Source: Acaryochloridaceae cyanobacterium RU_4_10 | Lineage (GTDB): Bacteria > Cyanobacteriota > Cyanobacteriia > Thermosynechococcales > Thermosynechococcaceae | Reading direction: 5' to 3' | DNA: 35,209 nucleotides | Assembly: GCA_012032135.1 (NCBI GenBank) | Contig: JAAURS010000005.1 | Location: forward strand, 1 to 35,209 | Shown here: in pieces, positions 16,534 to 25,021 of the stretch | How positions within the stretch are numbered: the stretch's first letter is position 1 | Layout of the letters: each line of letters starts with the position of its first letter | Notes under the pieces: generated by a model | What the model was told of the DNA's origin: nothing | The model's database searches: none | What the model saw: only the letters and a program-made list of their open reading frames with translations | Translations under genes and position numbers: made by a program

Positions 16534-17034
16534 ATGTCCCTAATGTGTACGCTTAGCCAAATTGCTGAGCAGGCTGTTGCCGCAACCGCTGATGATCCAG
16601 ATGGTGGCCTGAAAATCGACGAACTCTATCGTCTATTAGACGTAAGTGGTACTCAAAACAAGCATATTGCTAATCGACTGAATCGCGATCCAAATGTTTA
16701 CTATTTCCGCCCACGTGAAAGTCCCCTCACAGGTGATGAACCAATCTATGGTCAGTTTTTATCTTTAGCCTACGGCAGCCATGATCCGTATGCCCTTTTG
16801 CAGGACTACGATAATTTGGCGTTGCTTGAAGCATCTATTCTTTCTGATGGCGGTTTTGTTAATCCATTTACCACCTTCTTAATCGCATTTATTGATTTTC
16901 GCGCGGTTTCATATGAGATCACTTATCGTAGCCGTAATAATCCAGTAGTCTTGTTCAACAAACAAAATCAATATGATGGTAGCGATAGCGTTAGAGAAGA
17001 ATACAAGGAACGCCAATTACAATGGCAGCGCTAG
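16534..17034 (+). CDS. Hypothetical protein (166 aa)
   Basis: I do not recognise the family. An open frame runs from a GTG at 16408, but its first 40 codons cross the inverted-repeat element, so I place the start at ATG 16534 (MSLMCTLSQ). The N-terminal half (LKIDELYRLLDVSGTQNKHI) could be a small helical or winged-helix domain; the remainder (YFRPRESPLTGDEP, SHDPYALLQDYDNLALLEAS) has no motif I know. No signal peptide or membrane span. It ends by overlapping a 35-codon frame at 17022. It could be a fragment of a larger gene interrupted by the repeat. Confidence 0.45.
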   Translation: MSLMCTLSQIAEQAVAATADDPDGGLKIDELYRLLDVSGTQNKHIANRLNRDPNVYYFRPRESPLTGDEPIYGQFLSLAYGSHDPYALLQDYDNLALLEASILSDGGFVNPFTTFLIAFIDFRAVSYEITYRSRNNPVVLFNKQNQYDGSDSVREEYKERQLQWQR

Positions 17035-17129
17035 AAAGTTACATAACCAGTGCCTGCAACGGACGTTTGGCAATCATGGCCATTGCTTTCTTTTATCTCT
17101 CTGTTCACGCTGGTGAGGCAAACCGTTAA
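17022..17129 (+). CDS. Possible small membrane protein (35 aa)
   Basis: A 35-codon frame with one hydrophobic stretch: MAALESYITSACNGRLAI, then MAIAFFYLSVHAGEANR. The segment CNGRLAIMAI recalls the NGRxAM motif of high-light-inducible chlorophyll-binding proteins, but the Glu normally three residues before it is missing. The ATG overlaps the end of the upstream gene by 13 bases, which would allow coupled translation. No independent ribosome site is seen. Weak call. Confidence 0.25.
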   Translation: MAALESYITSACNGRLAIMAIAFFYLSVHAGEANR

Positions 17130-17165
17130 CCGACATCAGTATTTTTTGTCTTTGTCGCTGCGGTC

Positions 17166-18025
17166 TTAACTCCCAGCCCCTCCGATCGCAACTGAAGATT
17201 TTTCAGTCACAACACTCTCTCGATTCGCAACGCTGCGCCGCATAGCTTCCACAAATCGGCTGACCCGGATGGGGTCTACCCGATTGGTAACCTGTCCCCC
17301 ACGCTTCAGAGAACTGGCCACAATCGCACCATTAGCCGCTGGAATCAGATCGTGGATATTTTCCCAACTCGCCCCGCTGCCAATAAACAGCGGTACCCCT
17401 TTCGCCGCATCCATCGCTAACTCTAAATCTTCCCGATTGGGAGGCTCCCCGTGCCCCACCCCGAAAGAATAATGCCATCGGCCAGACCCCGTTCGATCGT
17501 TTCCTGCACGGCAGTGGTCAGGTTCGGCGACCCCAACGGACGCGCGTGTTTGACCAGCACATCCGCCAAAATCTGCACATCGCTGCCCAGTTCCCGACGA
17601 TACCTTAATAACTGATGGGCCTGCCCTTCAATCAACCCCTGATCCGTCGCCATCACCCCCGTCAACACATTCACCCGAATGAATTGGGCTCCTACACAAG
17701 CCGCGATCGCCATTGAACTAATCCCATCGTTACGGAGGACATTGATACCCACGGGCAAAGGTACCAAATTCATCACCCGTTGCACGATCAAACTCATTGC
17801 GCTGACCACTGCCGGATCCACGCGATCCTTCGCAAAAGGCGCATCAAAAAAGTTTTCGATGATAATGCCATCCACACCCCCTGCCGCCAGCGCCGCAGCT
17901 TCCTGTTCCGCGCGATCGATGACCACCTTGAGGCTACCGCCCCACCGAGGAGAGGTGGGCAAAGGTAAAAGATGAACGACACCAATAATGGGGTGAGAGG
18001 ACTTAAAGATTTTCTGTAGTACCAC
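17166..18025 (-). CDS. btpA: BtpA/SgcQ family protein, photosystem I biogenesis (frameshifted)
   Basis: BtpA is a thylakoid-associated protein needed for accumulation of photosystem I reaction-centre proteins in Synechocystis. The N-terminal two thirds (HPIIGVVHLLPLPTSPRWGG, GVDGIIIENFFDAPF, GAQFIRVNVLTGVM, ILADVLVKHARPLG, ADGIILSGWGTG) and the C-terminal third (EPPNREDLELAMDAAKGVP, LFIGSGASWENI, GAIVASSLKRGG) lie in different frames. The break is at a G4 run (C4 on the plus strand) near 17450; a fifth G gives GWGTGEPPNRED and a 286-aa protein of normal length with a TIM-barrel fold. I used the GTG at 18025, which gives the expected N-terminus. It is divergent from folK. Confidence 0.88.
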
Positions 18026-18211
18026 GGGTGCTTGAGTCGAACTCAGTACAAGAGAATGTAAAAAAGGAAATTTTAAAGGACCCAGACACAGTTAAATGTC
18101 CAGACAAGCCGATTGATATCCAGTCGCTTGCCTTTACAGTATATATTCTGAAGGTTCGCCTAATTGGACTTCCCTTGGTAAGAATCTCTACGGTCGTCAG
18201 ACAATCTTGAT

Positions 18212-18763
18212 ATGCCCTCCACAAACTCCGCAATGGCTCTCGCTGCGATCGCCCTCGGCAGCAATCTTGGAGATTCCCTAGCCATCGTAGAGGCTGCGGC
18301 CCAAACCTTGTCTGGGGATCCAGATATTAGCCTCGTTTCACAATCTCACTGGTACCAAACCGTCGCGATCGGTCCGGTTCAGCCGGATTATGTGAATGGG
18401 TGTGTGGTGGTGAAGACCCGGCGATCGCCTGAATCGCTGTTGCAACTGCTCTTAGCGATCGAACAACAATTTGGACGAGAGCGGACGGAACATTGGGGAC
18501 CGCGTACCCTTGATTTAGATTTACTCCTTTATGATGCAGTCATTCTGCAAACCCCATTTTTAACCTTGCCTCACCCTCGGATGGCCCAACGGGCTTTTGT
18601 CTTAATCCCTTTGGCAGAACTTTTACCCCAGTGGGTAGACCCATTGTCAGGATTGACTATTCTCCAGTTACGCGATCGAGTAGACTGTTCCGGGGTTTCT
18701 CTGATAGCAAACCCTTCTTGTCCTTCCACGCCTCCTAACCCTCATGGCTTTAGAACCCTCTGA
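18212..18763 (+). CDS. folK: 2-amino-4-hydroxy-6-hydroxymethyldihydropteridine pyrophosphokinase
   Basis: FolK transfers pyrophosphate from ATP to 6-hydroxymethyl-7,8-dihydropterin in folate synthesis. The 183-aa protein has AIALGSNLGD near the N-terminus, the central GPRTLDLDLLLYD with the metal-binding Asp pair, and LPHPRMAQRAFVLIPLAEL. The tail after about residue 160 is not conserved and overlaps the Nudix gene by 20 bases. A second ATG seven codons in is an alternative start. In several cyanobacteria folK is followed by a Nudix gene; dihydroneopterin triphosphate is one conceivable link. Confidence 0.93.
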   Translation: MPSTNSAMALAAIALGSNLGDSLAIVEAAAQTLSGDPDISLVSQSHWYQTVAIGPVQPDYVNGCVVVKTRRSPESLLQLLLAIEQQFGRERTEHWGPRTLDLDLLLYDAVILQTPFLTLPHPRMAQRAFVLIPLAELLPQWVDPLSGLTILQLRDRVDCSGVSLIANPSCPSTPPNPHGFRTL

Positions 18764-19289
18764 ACTCATCCAGCAGCAAATTTATGTTCGCAGCCGGAAA
18801 TTTGCCTTTGAAACTAGCCGCTTGCGTCTGCCCAATGGCGCCGTTGGCGACTGGTCTTGCATCCGACACCCTGGTGGAGCGCTGGCCGTGCCCGTGACTG
18901 CGGAGGGCAAATTTGTGCTGGTCAAGCAATATCGGTTTGCAGTTCAGGGAAGGCTTTTAGAATTTCCGGCGGGTACGATTGAGTCCCAAGACGATCCGTT
19001 TCAAACCATTCAGCGTGAAATTGAGGAAGAGACGGGGTATCGCGCCCATCGCTGGACCCATTTAGGACAATTTCCGTTGGCTCCAGGCTATTCTGATGAG
19101 TTCATTTATGCGTATCTGGCTCAAGATTTAGAACTTCTGGACAATCCTCCAGCCCAGGATGAAGATGAGGACATTGAACTGGTGCTGATGAGCGCCCAAG
19201 ACTTTGAGGCGGCAGTCCATCGTGGGGATCCTATTGACGCCAAAACGATCGCCAGCTATTTTTTGGCACGTCCCTATCTCAGTTTTTAG
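18744..19289 (+). CDS. Nudix hydrolase, ADP-ribose pyrophosphatase type
   Basis: A 181-aa Nudix protein of the ADP-ribose pyrophosphatase group. The Nudix box spans GTIESQDDPFQTIQREIEEE followed by TGY, matching G-x5-E-x7-REUxEExGU except that the first Glu is Asp (position 7 of the box). FPLAPGYSDEFIYAYLAQDL after the box is typical of ADP-ribose-type members. It overlaps folK, so the two are translated together. A palindromic repeat lies 39 bases after the stop. Confidence 0.88.
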   Translation: MALEPSELIQQQIYVRSRKFAFETSRLRLPNGAVGDWSCIRHPGGALAVPVTAEGKFVLVKQYRFAVQGRLLEFPAGTIESQDDPFQTIQREIEEETGYRAHRWTHLGQFPLAPGYSDEFIYAYLAQDLELLDNPPAQDEDEDIELVLMSAQDFEAAVHRGDPIDAKTIASYFLARPYLSF

Positions 19290-19328
19290 GATTTGAACGG
19301 TTCTGAGTTGGCTGGAATACAGCATCTC

Positions 19329-19356
19329 GTAGGGGCGCATGGCCATGCGCCCCTAC
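19329..19356. repeat. 28-bp perfect palindromic repeat, copy 2
   Basis: Identical to the palindrome at 7412-7439 (half-site GTAGGGGCGCATGG). It lies between two convergent genes, and its terminal CTA supplies the TAG stop codon of the minus-strand nucleosidase gene. As RNA, either strand folds into a 14-bp hairpin, so it could block or stabilise both transcripts. Confidence 0.88.
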
Positions 19357-20060
19357 AGGGTGTGACGCTTGAGGGCTGAAGCAATCTGCTCCAGTTGCTT
19401 TAATCCTTTTAAGGATCCCTGAATTAAGCGCAAAGCATTTCGAGGTTCGCGAATCATATTTGCGGCTAGAGCCATTGGCTTAAGCGTTCCGTTATCGGTC
19501 ATCGCTGCGGATAAATCAGGTAGGTCATGTCGCGAATCATCGCTCACCACGCGCAACATATTGATGGCTACTCCTGTAGACTGGAGCGCGTTCAAAAAGG
19601 CGTAGCCTTCCATATCCACCACTTGGGCACCATAACGGAGGGCTAGGGCTTGTTTCTCCGTGGCTTGGTGCACCATGCGATCGCACATCAAAGAGGTGAC
19701 GGTTGTCACAGTTTTTCCAAGGCGCTCCTGTAAAGTCTTCAATAAGGTTGCATCGCAGTCTAATTGGGGAACGGAGTCAGCGTCTCGCGCGTCAAGACAG
19801 CTCCGATAGAGAACGCGATCTCCAATTCCAAGCTCTGGGACTAAGCTGCCGCAAAGTCCCATTAACAATACGGAAGGAGAATTACCCAAAACGTTTAATT
19901 CTGAATGCTGCCATTGTTGCAGATATGCCTGGATGGCCTGGGGACCCATCGGAATGCTATAGAGCGCAATAGAGGACTGAGGACTATGGTTTAAACCTCT
20001 TTGAACGGCCTTAAACTCAGCCCCTTGAGGGACAAAAATTGCACGAATGGGGCAAGACAT
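19353..20060 (-). CDS. Nucleoside phosphorylase/nucleosidase family protein (possibly HpnG-like)
   Basis: A 235-aa protein of the purine nucleoside phosphorylase / MTA-SAH nucleosidase superfamily. The family signature is VVDMEGYAFLNAL followed by INMLRVVSDDS, with the catalytic Asp in SDD and the ribose-contacting Glu in DMEG. Since a squalene synthase is next door, divergently arranged, it may be the hopanoid-associated nucleosidase HpnG, which removes adenine from adenosylhopane. That is inference from context; a methylthioadenosine or adenosylhomocysteine nucleosidase is the alternative. I chose the ATG at 20060 (MSCPIRAIFVPQG), as the N-terminal beta strand starts there. The stop codon lies inside the palindromic repeat. 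Confidence 0.72.
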   Translation of the reverse strand: MSCPIRAIFVPQGAEFKAVQRGLNHSPQSSIALYSIPMGPQAIQAYLQQWQHSELNVLGNSPSVLLMGLCGSLVPELGIGDRVLYRSCLDARDADSVPQLDCDATLLKTLQERLGKTVTTVTSLMCDRMVHQATEKQALALRYGAQVVDMEGYAFLNALQSTGVAINMLRVVSDDSRHDLPDLSAAMTDNGTLKPMALAANMIREPRNALRLIQGSLKGLKQLEQIASALKRHTL

Positions 20061-20343
20061 GGGAATCCTCAATAAATCCTCAGATTTAACCCATACCATA
20101 GAACATCAGACAGTTGAGGGAGCTGTCACAGAAAACAGAGCAATTTAGGGTTGGCTTGTGGTATCTTCCTTCAAGACTAACTCTAAAGATTTTTAAATTT
20201 TTAGCAACTTGTGAAACAAGCCCTTTGATAAAATTTCAACTTTTTGGTTGTACAATTCAGGCTCTAACCCCTCTATGGTTAGTGCGGCGACTGTGGTGAA
20301 TCGCTTATAGATTGTGAGTTTGGTGTTGTAGGAGTGCACGATT

Positions 20344-21396
20344 ATGGTTCAATTAGCCTTGAAGTCTCCGCTCGATCAACGGGAAGTTGAGCGTTTTTGT
20401 CAGGATATCCTTCCTAAAGTATCGCGGACTTTTGCTTTAAGTATTCGCTTTTTGCCTGGTAATTTGGGTCGTTCTGTCCTCTGCGGATATCTGCTCGCAC
20501 GGATTGCGGACACTATTGAAGACGATCCAAAGGCTTCCGTGAATGCAAAAACGGCCTTGCTGGATCAGCTTATTGATTGTTTTGAAGATGAATCCCTGGC
20601 GGATTTTTACCCACAAAAGACTCATTCGGTCACGGGTGACCCCGCCCATCTACACTTGGTTCACCAAACCCATCAAGTGTTTGCGCTCTACCGCAGCTTG
20701 CCCGAGCAATCTCAGCAGACGCTTCAGCATTGGCTCACAGAGATGATTGTGGGCATGAAGAAGTTTGTGAATCTTTATCCCAATGGTCTGCGGGTTAAGA
20801 GTTTAGAAGAATATAAGGAATACTGCTATTACGTGGCCGGAACGGTGGGTTTTTTGCTAACAGACTTGTGGTACGAACATTCTCCGTTTATCGATCGCGC
20901 GACTTATCAAGCCCTGAGAAAGACCTGTGCGGAATTTGGAGAGGCGCTCCAGACGGTCAATATTCTAAAAGATATTGCTTGGGATGCAGAGGAAGAGAAT
21001 GCTATTTACGTTCCTCAAGATGCGTTGGTTGCCCACGGTAGCAGCCACGATAGGCTTCTTGACCCCGCTTATTTAAACCAAAACCATGCGGCAATTAAGT
21101 CTCTGGTTGAGTTGGCTTGGACGGATTTAGACAAAGCCGCTGACTATCTCACCACTTTGCCCCACAGGTGTCTTCCCATCCGGTTATTTTGCATTTTGCC
21201 CCTCATGTTTGCCTATGCCACGCTGCGGGATATTACCCAATCCACGGCGATGCTCCGCGCAGGTGGCAATGTAAAAATTAGCCGCTCTGAGGTGAAGGCT
21301 TTGATTGTGGTCAGTCCGCTAACGGTCGTCAGCAATCTTTTGGTACGCGGGTTGATTAAGATCGTCCGTCACCGTGCCTTTCGGCTGTGGTTCTAG
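20344..21396 (+). CDS. sqs: Squalene/phytoene synthase family protein, probable squalene synthase
   Basis: Condenses two farnesyl diphosphates head-to-head, giving squalene for hopanoids. The 350-aa protein has SRTFALSIRFLP (from residue 27), the first Asp-rich motif DTIEDD (56-61), YYVAGTVGFLLTDLW, and the second site at LQTVNILKDIAWDAEEENAI (from about 202). C-terminal hydrophobic segments (LFCILPLMFAYATL; ALIVVSPLTVVSNLLV) suggest membrane association, as in eukaryote-type squalene synthases. Its sequence does not look like CrtB. A 244-bp gap to the divergent nucleosidase contains AT-rich DNA with possible promoters but no clear pair of boxes. Confidence 0.85.
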   Translation: MVQLALKSPLDQREVERFCQDILPKVSRTFALSIRFLPGNLGRSVLCGYLLARIADTIEDDPKASVNAKTALLDQLIDCFEDESLADFYPQKTHSVTGDPAHLHLVHQTHQVFALYRSLPEQSQQTLQHWLTEMIVGMKKFVNLYPNGLRVKSLEEYKEYCYYVAGTVGFLLTDLWYEHSPFIDRATYQALRKTCAEFGEALQTVNILKDIAWDAEEENAIYVPQDALVAHGSSHDRLLDPAYLNQNHAAIKSLVELAWTDLDKAADYLTTLPHRCLPIRLFCILPLMFAYATLRDITQSTAMLRAGGNVKISRSEVKALIVVSPLTVVSNLLVRGLIKIVRHRAFRLWF

Positions 21397-21688
21397 TCAA
21401 AAGACGATCGCTCCACTCATACCCCCAAGGACTTGAAGGGGCGATAGCTGATTTATTCCCGAGCGGAATCGATGCCAAGCGATTTTGGTTTTGCGGCCAG
21501 TACTTCCGATCGTAGGTAGTTTGTCTCAATTTCTCACCTGACTTAAGGCGCAATCCTTAAATGCGATCGCACCTTCTCCAGTAGCTCTTTAAAGTGGAAA
21601 GGTTGGAGACAAAGTCCGTCGCACCGCAGGCAAAAGCAAGAAACTAAGCCAGGATTACGGTGAAATCATACTTTAACAGTGTAAATAC
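21397..21688. other. Intergenic region, no gene seen
   Basis: Between the squalene synthase and response-regulator stop codons (convergent genes). It contains one HIP1 octamer near 21562 and an imperfect inverted repeat (GATCGCTCC near 21405, GGGGCGATA near 21437) that might form a weak terminator. The short frames here have no recognisable content. Confidence 0.5.
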
Positions 21689-22360
21689 CTAAGCTTTTAA
21701 GCGATATCCCATGCCTCTTACTGTTTCAAACAGATCGCTACCTAGTTTTTTGCGCAGGTAGCCTACATAGACATCGACAATATTGGAACCAGGATCGTAG
21801 TCATATCCCCAAACTCGATCTAATAATTGTTCGCGGCTCATAACTTGTCCTGGATGGCGGAAAAATGTTTCGGCCAAAACGAACTCGCGGGTGGGCAACT
21901 CAATTTCGCGATCGCCCACTTTTGCCTTACGAGTCCGTAAATCCAGCACAATCTCCCCCACTTGCAACTCTACTACCTCTTGCATCGATCCATTAGATCC
22001 ATTGCTACGCAATCGCGCTCGAATCCGAACCAATAGTTCTTCAAAGCGAAACGGTTTGGTGAGATAATCATCTGCACCTCCTTCAAACCCCGCCACTTTG
22101 TCCTGAATGTCATCTCTTGCTGACAGAATAATAATGGGTAATTGCTCGCCTTGCCCTCGCAATTCTTCCAGTACTTCCAGCCCATCTTTTCCTGGCAGTC
22201 CTAAATCTAAAATCAGCAAGTCAAAATCTCCACCTAGCGCTAAGGCGCTCGCCTCATTTGCATCTGCGGATAGCGTTGGCGTAAAGCCATTGGCTCGCAG
22301 ACCTTTTTCTATAAATGCAGCAATGCGAGGTTCATCTTCAGCGATCAGAATTCGATACAT
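21689..22360 (-). CDS. OmpR/PhoB-family response regulator
   Basis: A 223-aa transcription factor. The receiver domain has the acidic pair in ILIAEDEPR, phospho-acceptor Asp52 in LLILDLGLPG, Thr/Ser in IIILSARDD and Lys in YLTKPFR. The C-terminal winged-helix domain includes LPTREFVLAETFFRHPGQVM, REQLLDRVWGYD and VDVYVGYLRKKLG, ending in RGMGYRL. I chose the ATG at 22360, giving MYRILIAEDEP; the frame is open 39 codons further up inside the kinase gene but that segment is not receiver-like. It overlaps the kinase gene by 23 bases. Targets unknown. Confidence 0.95.
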   Translation of the reverse strand: MYRILIAEDEPRIAAFIEKGLRANGFTPTLSADANEASALALGGDFDLLILDLGLPGKDGLEVLEELRGQGEQLPIIILSARDDIQDKVAGFEGGADDYLTKPFRFEELLVRIRARLRSNGSNGSMQEVVELQVGEIVLDLRTRKAKVGDREIELPTREFVLAETFFRHPGQVMSREQLLDRVWGYDYDPGSNIVDVYVGYLRKKLGSDLFETVRGMGYRLKA

Positions 22361-23897
22361 AGCGCACCGGAGAATGAAGGGATTCAGTGGAGGACTTTCT
22401 AGACAAGACGAGAGTAAAGGTTGCCCCGGTTCCCGGATTGCTGTGAACTGTGACATGTCCGCCATGGGCTTCGGCAATAGCCTTCACAATTGACAAGCCC
22501 AATCCCGATCCATCTGAACGACGACGGGTATGCGTAACTCGCGCAAAGCGCTCAAAAATTCGCTGCTGTTCGGCGAGGGGGATGCCTTCTCCTGTATCTT
22601 TCACCCAAATTTCTAAATTTTGATGATTTAAACGAGATCCCAGCGTAATTGTATCGCCAGACACCGTATGCTGAACTGCATTTTCTGCAAGGTTCATCAT
22701 TGCTTCCGTAATGCGCTGGCGATCGACCCGTATCTTTCCTGAAGCTCGATGCTCCAGATTCCAGTGGCGATCTCCCGACAACCCAGTCGCTTTCAAGTGC
22801 ATTTCCTGCATTAGATCTCCAACTTCAATGTCCTCTGGATGGAGAAAATCAGGTCGTTCTGTCTTTGCAAGGAGCAATAACTCTTCAACAAGACGATTCA
22901 TCCGATCTAGTTCATCAAGGACCAGAGCGACCGTTTCCTCTCGTTCCTGGGGATCGTCTCCCATCAACTCCAAATGACCTCGAACGATGGTAATGGGGGT
23001 TCGCAGCTCGTGGCCTGCATCATTGATAAAGTGGCGTTGCGACTTAAAGGCAGACTCCAGACGATCCATCATCTCGTTAAATGTTTGAGAGAGGTCCGAA
23101 ATTTCACCGTTTCCCTCAGTGGGCAGACGATTGGAGAGATCCGTTTCTGAAATTGAATGCGCCGTTGTGCTCAGCAGCCGGAGGGGAGCCAAAACTCGAC
23201 TGGCTGCCCACCAGATCAGCAGCAATGCCAAGCCCAACGCGAGCAGCTTAATCTGCACCATCACTCCAAAGGCTTCCAAGGCTTCATTCTGCTCTCCCTG
23301 AGTGGTATGGGCTATTACAAAAACGCCTAAAAATTTTCCATTAAATTTAATGGGTTCAGCTCTATGCAAAAGTCCACCATATTGGGAAGCTGAGAGCTTT
23401 TGTTCGCCCTGTTCGGGACGAGTGAGGTTAGCCCACCGAACCATTAGGACTGAATCCTGGCTCAGAATGCCAGGAAGTGCTCTGGGACTAGAGCGAAAAA
23501 ACTTGCCATTGACAAAACTGATGAGAAACATATCATCTTCAGGAATACGGCGCTTCAAGTGAATTTCCAGTAAGGATTCTAATTCCTGAGTGGTGGTAGG
23601 ATAACCCGTTGGTACAGGTTGACCATCCTCCCGCAACCCCTTGATTATGGCTTCATCATCAAGTTTGGGACCTTCTACGAGTAATTGCAGAAAACCCTCC
23701 ATCTCCTCATTGAGGTCTGCGCGCACCCGAGCATCCACCTGCGCCACCACTTGCAAGCGAATCAGGGGAATGGCTAGCCCTACAAACAGAATCATAATGC
23801 CCACATACCAAAGAACAATTCGCGTTCTGGCCTCCCCCCAAAACCTCTGCCATTGAGATGATTTGAGCCGTGGAGGGACTGTGGGGACGGTTGCCAT
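22338..23897 (-). CDS. Sensor histidine kinase (HAMP, HisKA, HATPase)
   Basis: A 519-aa membrane kinase, partner of the overlapping response regulator. TM1 is about residues 28-48 (IVLWYVGIMILFVGLAIPLI). A periplasmic sensor region of about 160 residues with no motif I recognise follows. TM2 is about 212-230 (KLLALGLALLLIWWAA), then HAMP (LRLLSTTAHSISETDLSNRL). The phospho-acceptor His is in FINDAGHELRTPI (about residue 295), the N box in NLAENAVQHT, then DTGEGIP and GSGLGLSIV. The stimulus cannot be told from the sequence. Confidence 0.95.
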   Translation of the reverse strand: MATVPTVPPRLKSSQWQRFWGEARTRIVLWYVGIMILFVGLAIPLIRLQVVAQVDARVRADLNEEMEGFLQLLVEGPKLDDEAIIKGLREDGQPVPTGYPTTTQELESLLEIHLKRRIPEDDMFLISFVNGKFFRSSPRALPGILSQDSVLMVRWANLTRPEQGEQKLSASQYGGLLHRAEPIKFNGKFLGVFVIAHTTQGEQNEALEAFGVMVQIKLLALGLALLLIWWAASRVLAPLRLLSTTAHSISETDLSNRLPTEGNGEISDLSQTFNEMMDRLESAFKSQRHFINDAGHELRTPITIVRGHLELMGDDPQEREETVALVLDELDRMNRLVEELLLLAKTERPDFLHPEDIEVGDLMQEMHLKATGLSGDRHWNLEHRASGKIRVDRQRITEAMMNLAENAVQHTVSGDTITLGSRLNHQNLEIWVKDTGEGIPLAEQQRIFERFARVTHTRRRSDGSGLGLSIVKAIAEAHGGHVTVHSNPGTGATFTLVLSRKSSTESLHSPVRYVSNSDR

Positions 23898-24056
23898 AGG
23901 TCGATGTCGCAGATGCTACAGTCAGAAAAACCGAATTTACTCAGTTCTAAAGTAACATTACAACTTGCCAAGGTATGGTCGCAATGAATGCAGTTGAGTC
24001 AGATTCAAGCGATCGCGTTTGCCCGTAGGAGTAATCAAGTGAATCATAAATCACTT

Positions 24057-24995
24057 TCAAGCCGCCACCGAATACATCCGTTGAAGAAGGCTGTCTCTCT
24101 CTTCAGAAGACAGTAGGAGATCGCCTGCTCGTGAATTCATAGCCGCCTGTTGTGGTGACTTGGCCCCAGGAATAGCTACAGGGCGAACGGGGTGAGAGAT
24201 AACATAGCGCAACGCAGCGGTAGCCATCTTTTCGCCTGGTTCTAAACAATCTTGAAGAGCTGTAACCGCTTCGATATCTTGCTTAAATTTCAACTGCTTG
24301 GCTTCATTTTTGTGCCATTTAGCGCGAATCGTATCTGTGAAGACTGTATCAGCACCGTACTTGCCCGAGAGCAAGCCTTGCCCGAGGGGTCCGCGCACGA
24401 GTACCGCAATGCCATGCTCCATACAGTAGGGGAGCATTTGCTTTTCAGCTTTGCGATTTAAGAGAGAGTAATCAAATTCCACAATACGACAGGTGTTGTT
24501 AACATTAAAGCGTTTTAGGACTTCAAAATTGTTGGTTGAAATCCCATAGGCGCGCAGGTGCCCTTTATCCTTAAGCTGTTCAAAGGCTTCCAGGTAAACT
24601 GTGGGGTCTTCAATATCTCCCTCGTGGCACAGCACCGCATCTACGTAGTCTGTTTGCAAACGAAAGAGGGAAGCTTGCAAACAAAGGCGGACGGTATCAC
24701 TATTTTTGGGCAGATCTTCTCCGGTGCGCCGCCCCCAGCTACCAATTTTAGTGACGATGTGGGTGCGATCGCGGATTCCCTTGAGAGCGTTTCCCAGGCG
24801 TTCTTCCGACAATCCTTGCGGGATGCCATAGGCTTCTGCGGTATCGAACAAGTTGACACCGCAATCGAAGGCATTGCGGACGGTTTCGAGGGCTGTACCC
24901 TCCTCAATTTCACCCCACTGATTGCCAATGTTCCAGGTGCCCATTCCAATCGTCGAAACGTTCCAGCCTGTAGTTCCAAATTCACGATATAGCAT
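24057..24995 (-). CDS. Aldo/keto reductase
   Basis: A 312-aa NAD(P)H-dependent oxidoreductase of the AKR superfamily. The catalytic tetrad is in place: Asp51 and Tyr56 (FDTAEAYG), Lys83 (VTKIGSWG) and His124 (VLCHEGDI). The C-terminal cofactor loop is visible (RPVAIPGAKSPQQAAMN). The Leu/Ile-rich barrel length is normal. It begins 26 bases after the histidine phosphatase gene and is the last gene of the minus-strand train that includes the ABC exporter and glycosyltransferases. It might modify a sugar or aglycone, but AKRs are common and the link is only positional. Confidence 0.88.
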   Translation of the reverse strand: MLYREFGTTGWNVSTIGMGTWNIGNQWGEIEEGTALETVRNAFDCGVNLFDTAEAYGIPQGLSEERLGNALKGIRDRTHIVTKIGSWGRRTGEDLPKNSDTVRLCLQASLFRLQTDYVDAVLCHEGDIEDPTVYLEAFEQLKDKGHLRAYGISTNNFEVLKRFNVNNTCRIVEFDYSLLNRKAEKQMLPYCMEHGIAVLVRGPLGQGLLSGKYGADTVFTDTIRAKWHKNEAKQLKFKQDIEAVTALQDCLEPGEKMATAALRYVISHPVRPVAIPGAKSPQQAAMNSRAGDLLLSSEERDSLLQRMYSVAA

Positions 24996-25021
24996 GATAG
25001 CTCCTGTAAATGTTCGAGATC

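Noticed and set aside
18003-18060. A tRNA-like TTCGACTC segment on the minus strand near the btpA start
   Set aside because: The flanking bases do not form T, anticodon or acceptor stems; it is only a short palindrome (TGAGT-TCG-ACTCA).
20344-21396. Phytoene synthase CrtB
   Set aside because: The Asp-rich motifs and C-terminal membrane segments fit squalene synthase better, and no carotenoid genes are adjacent.
24558-24992. A 144-codon plus-strand frame
   Set aside because: It is antisense to the aldo/keto reductase, has no motif and no ribosome site; a shadow frame.
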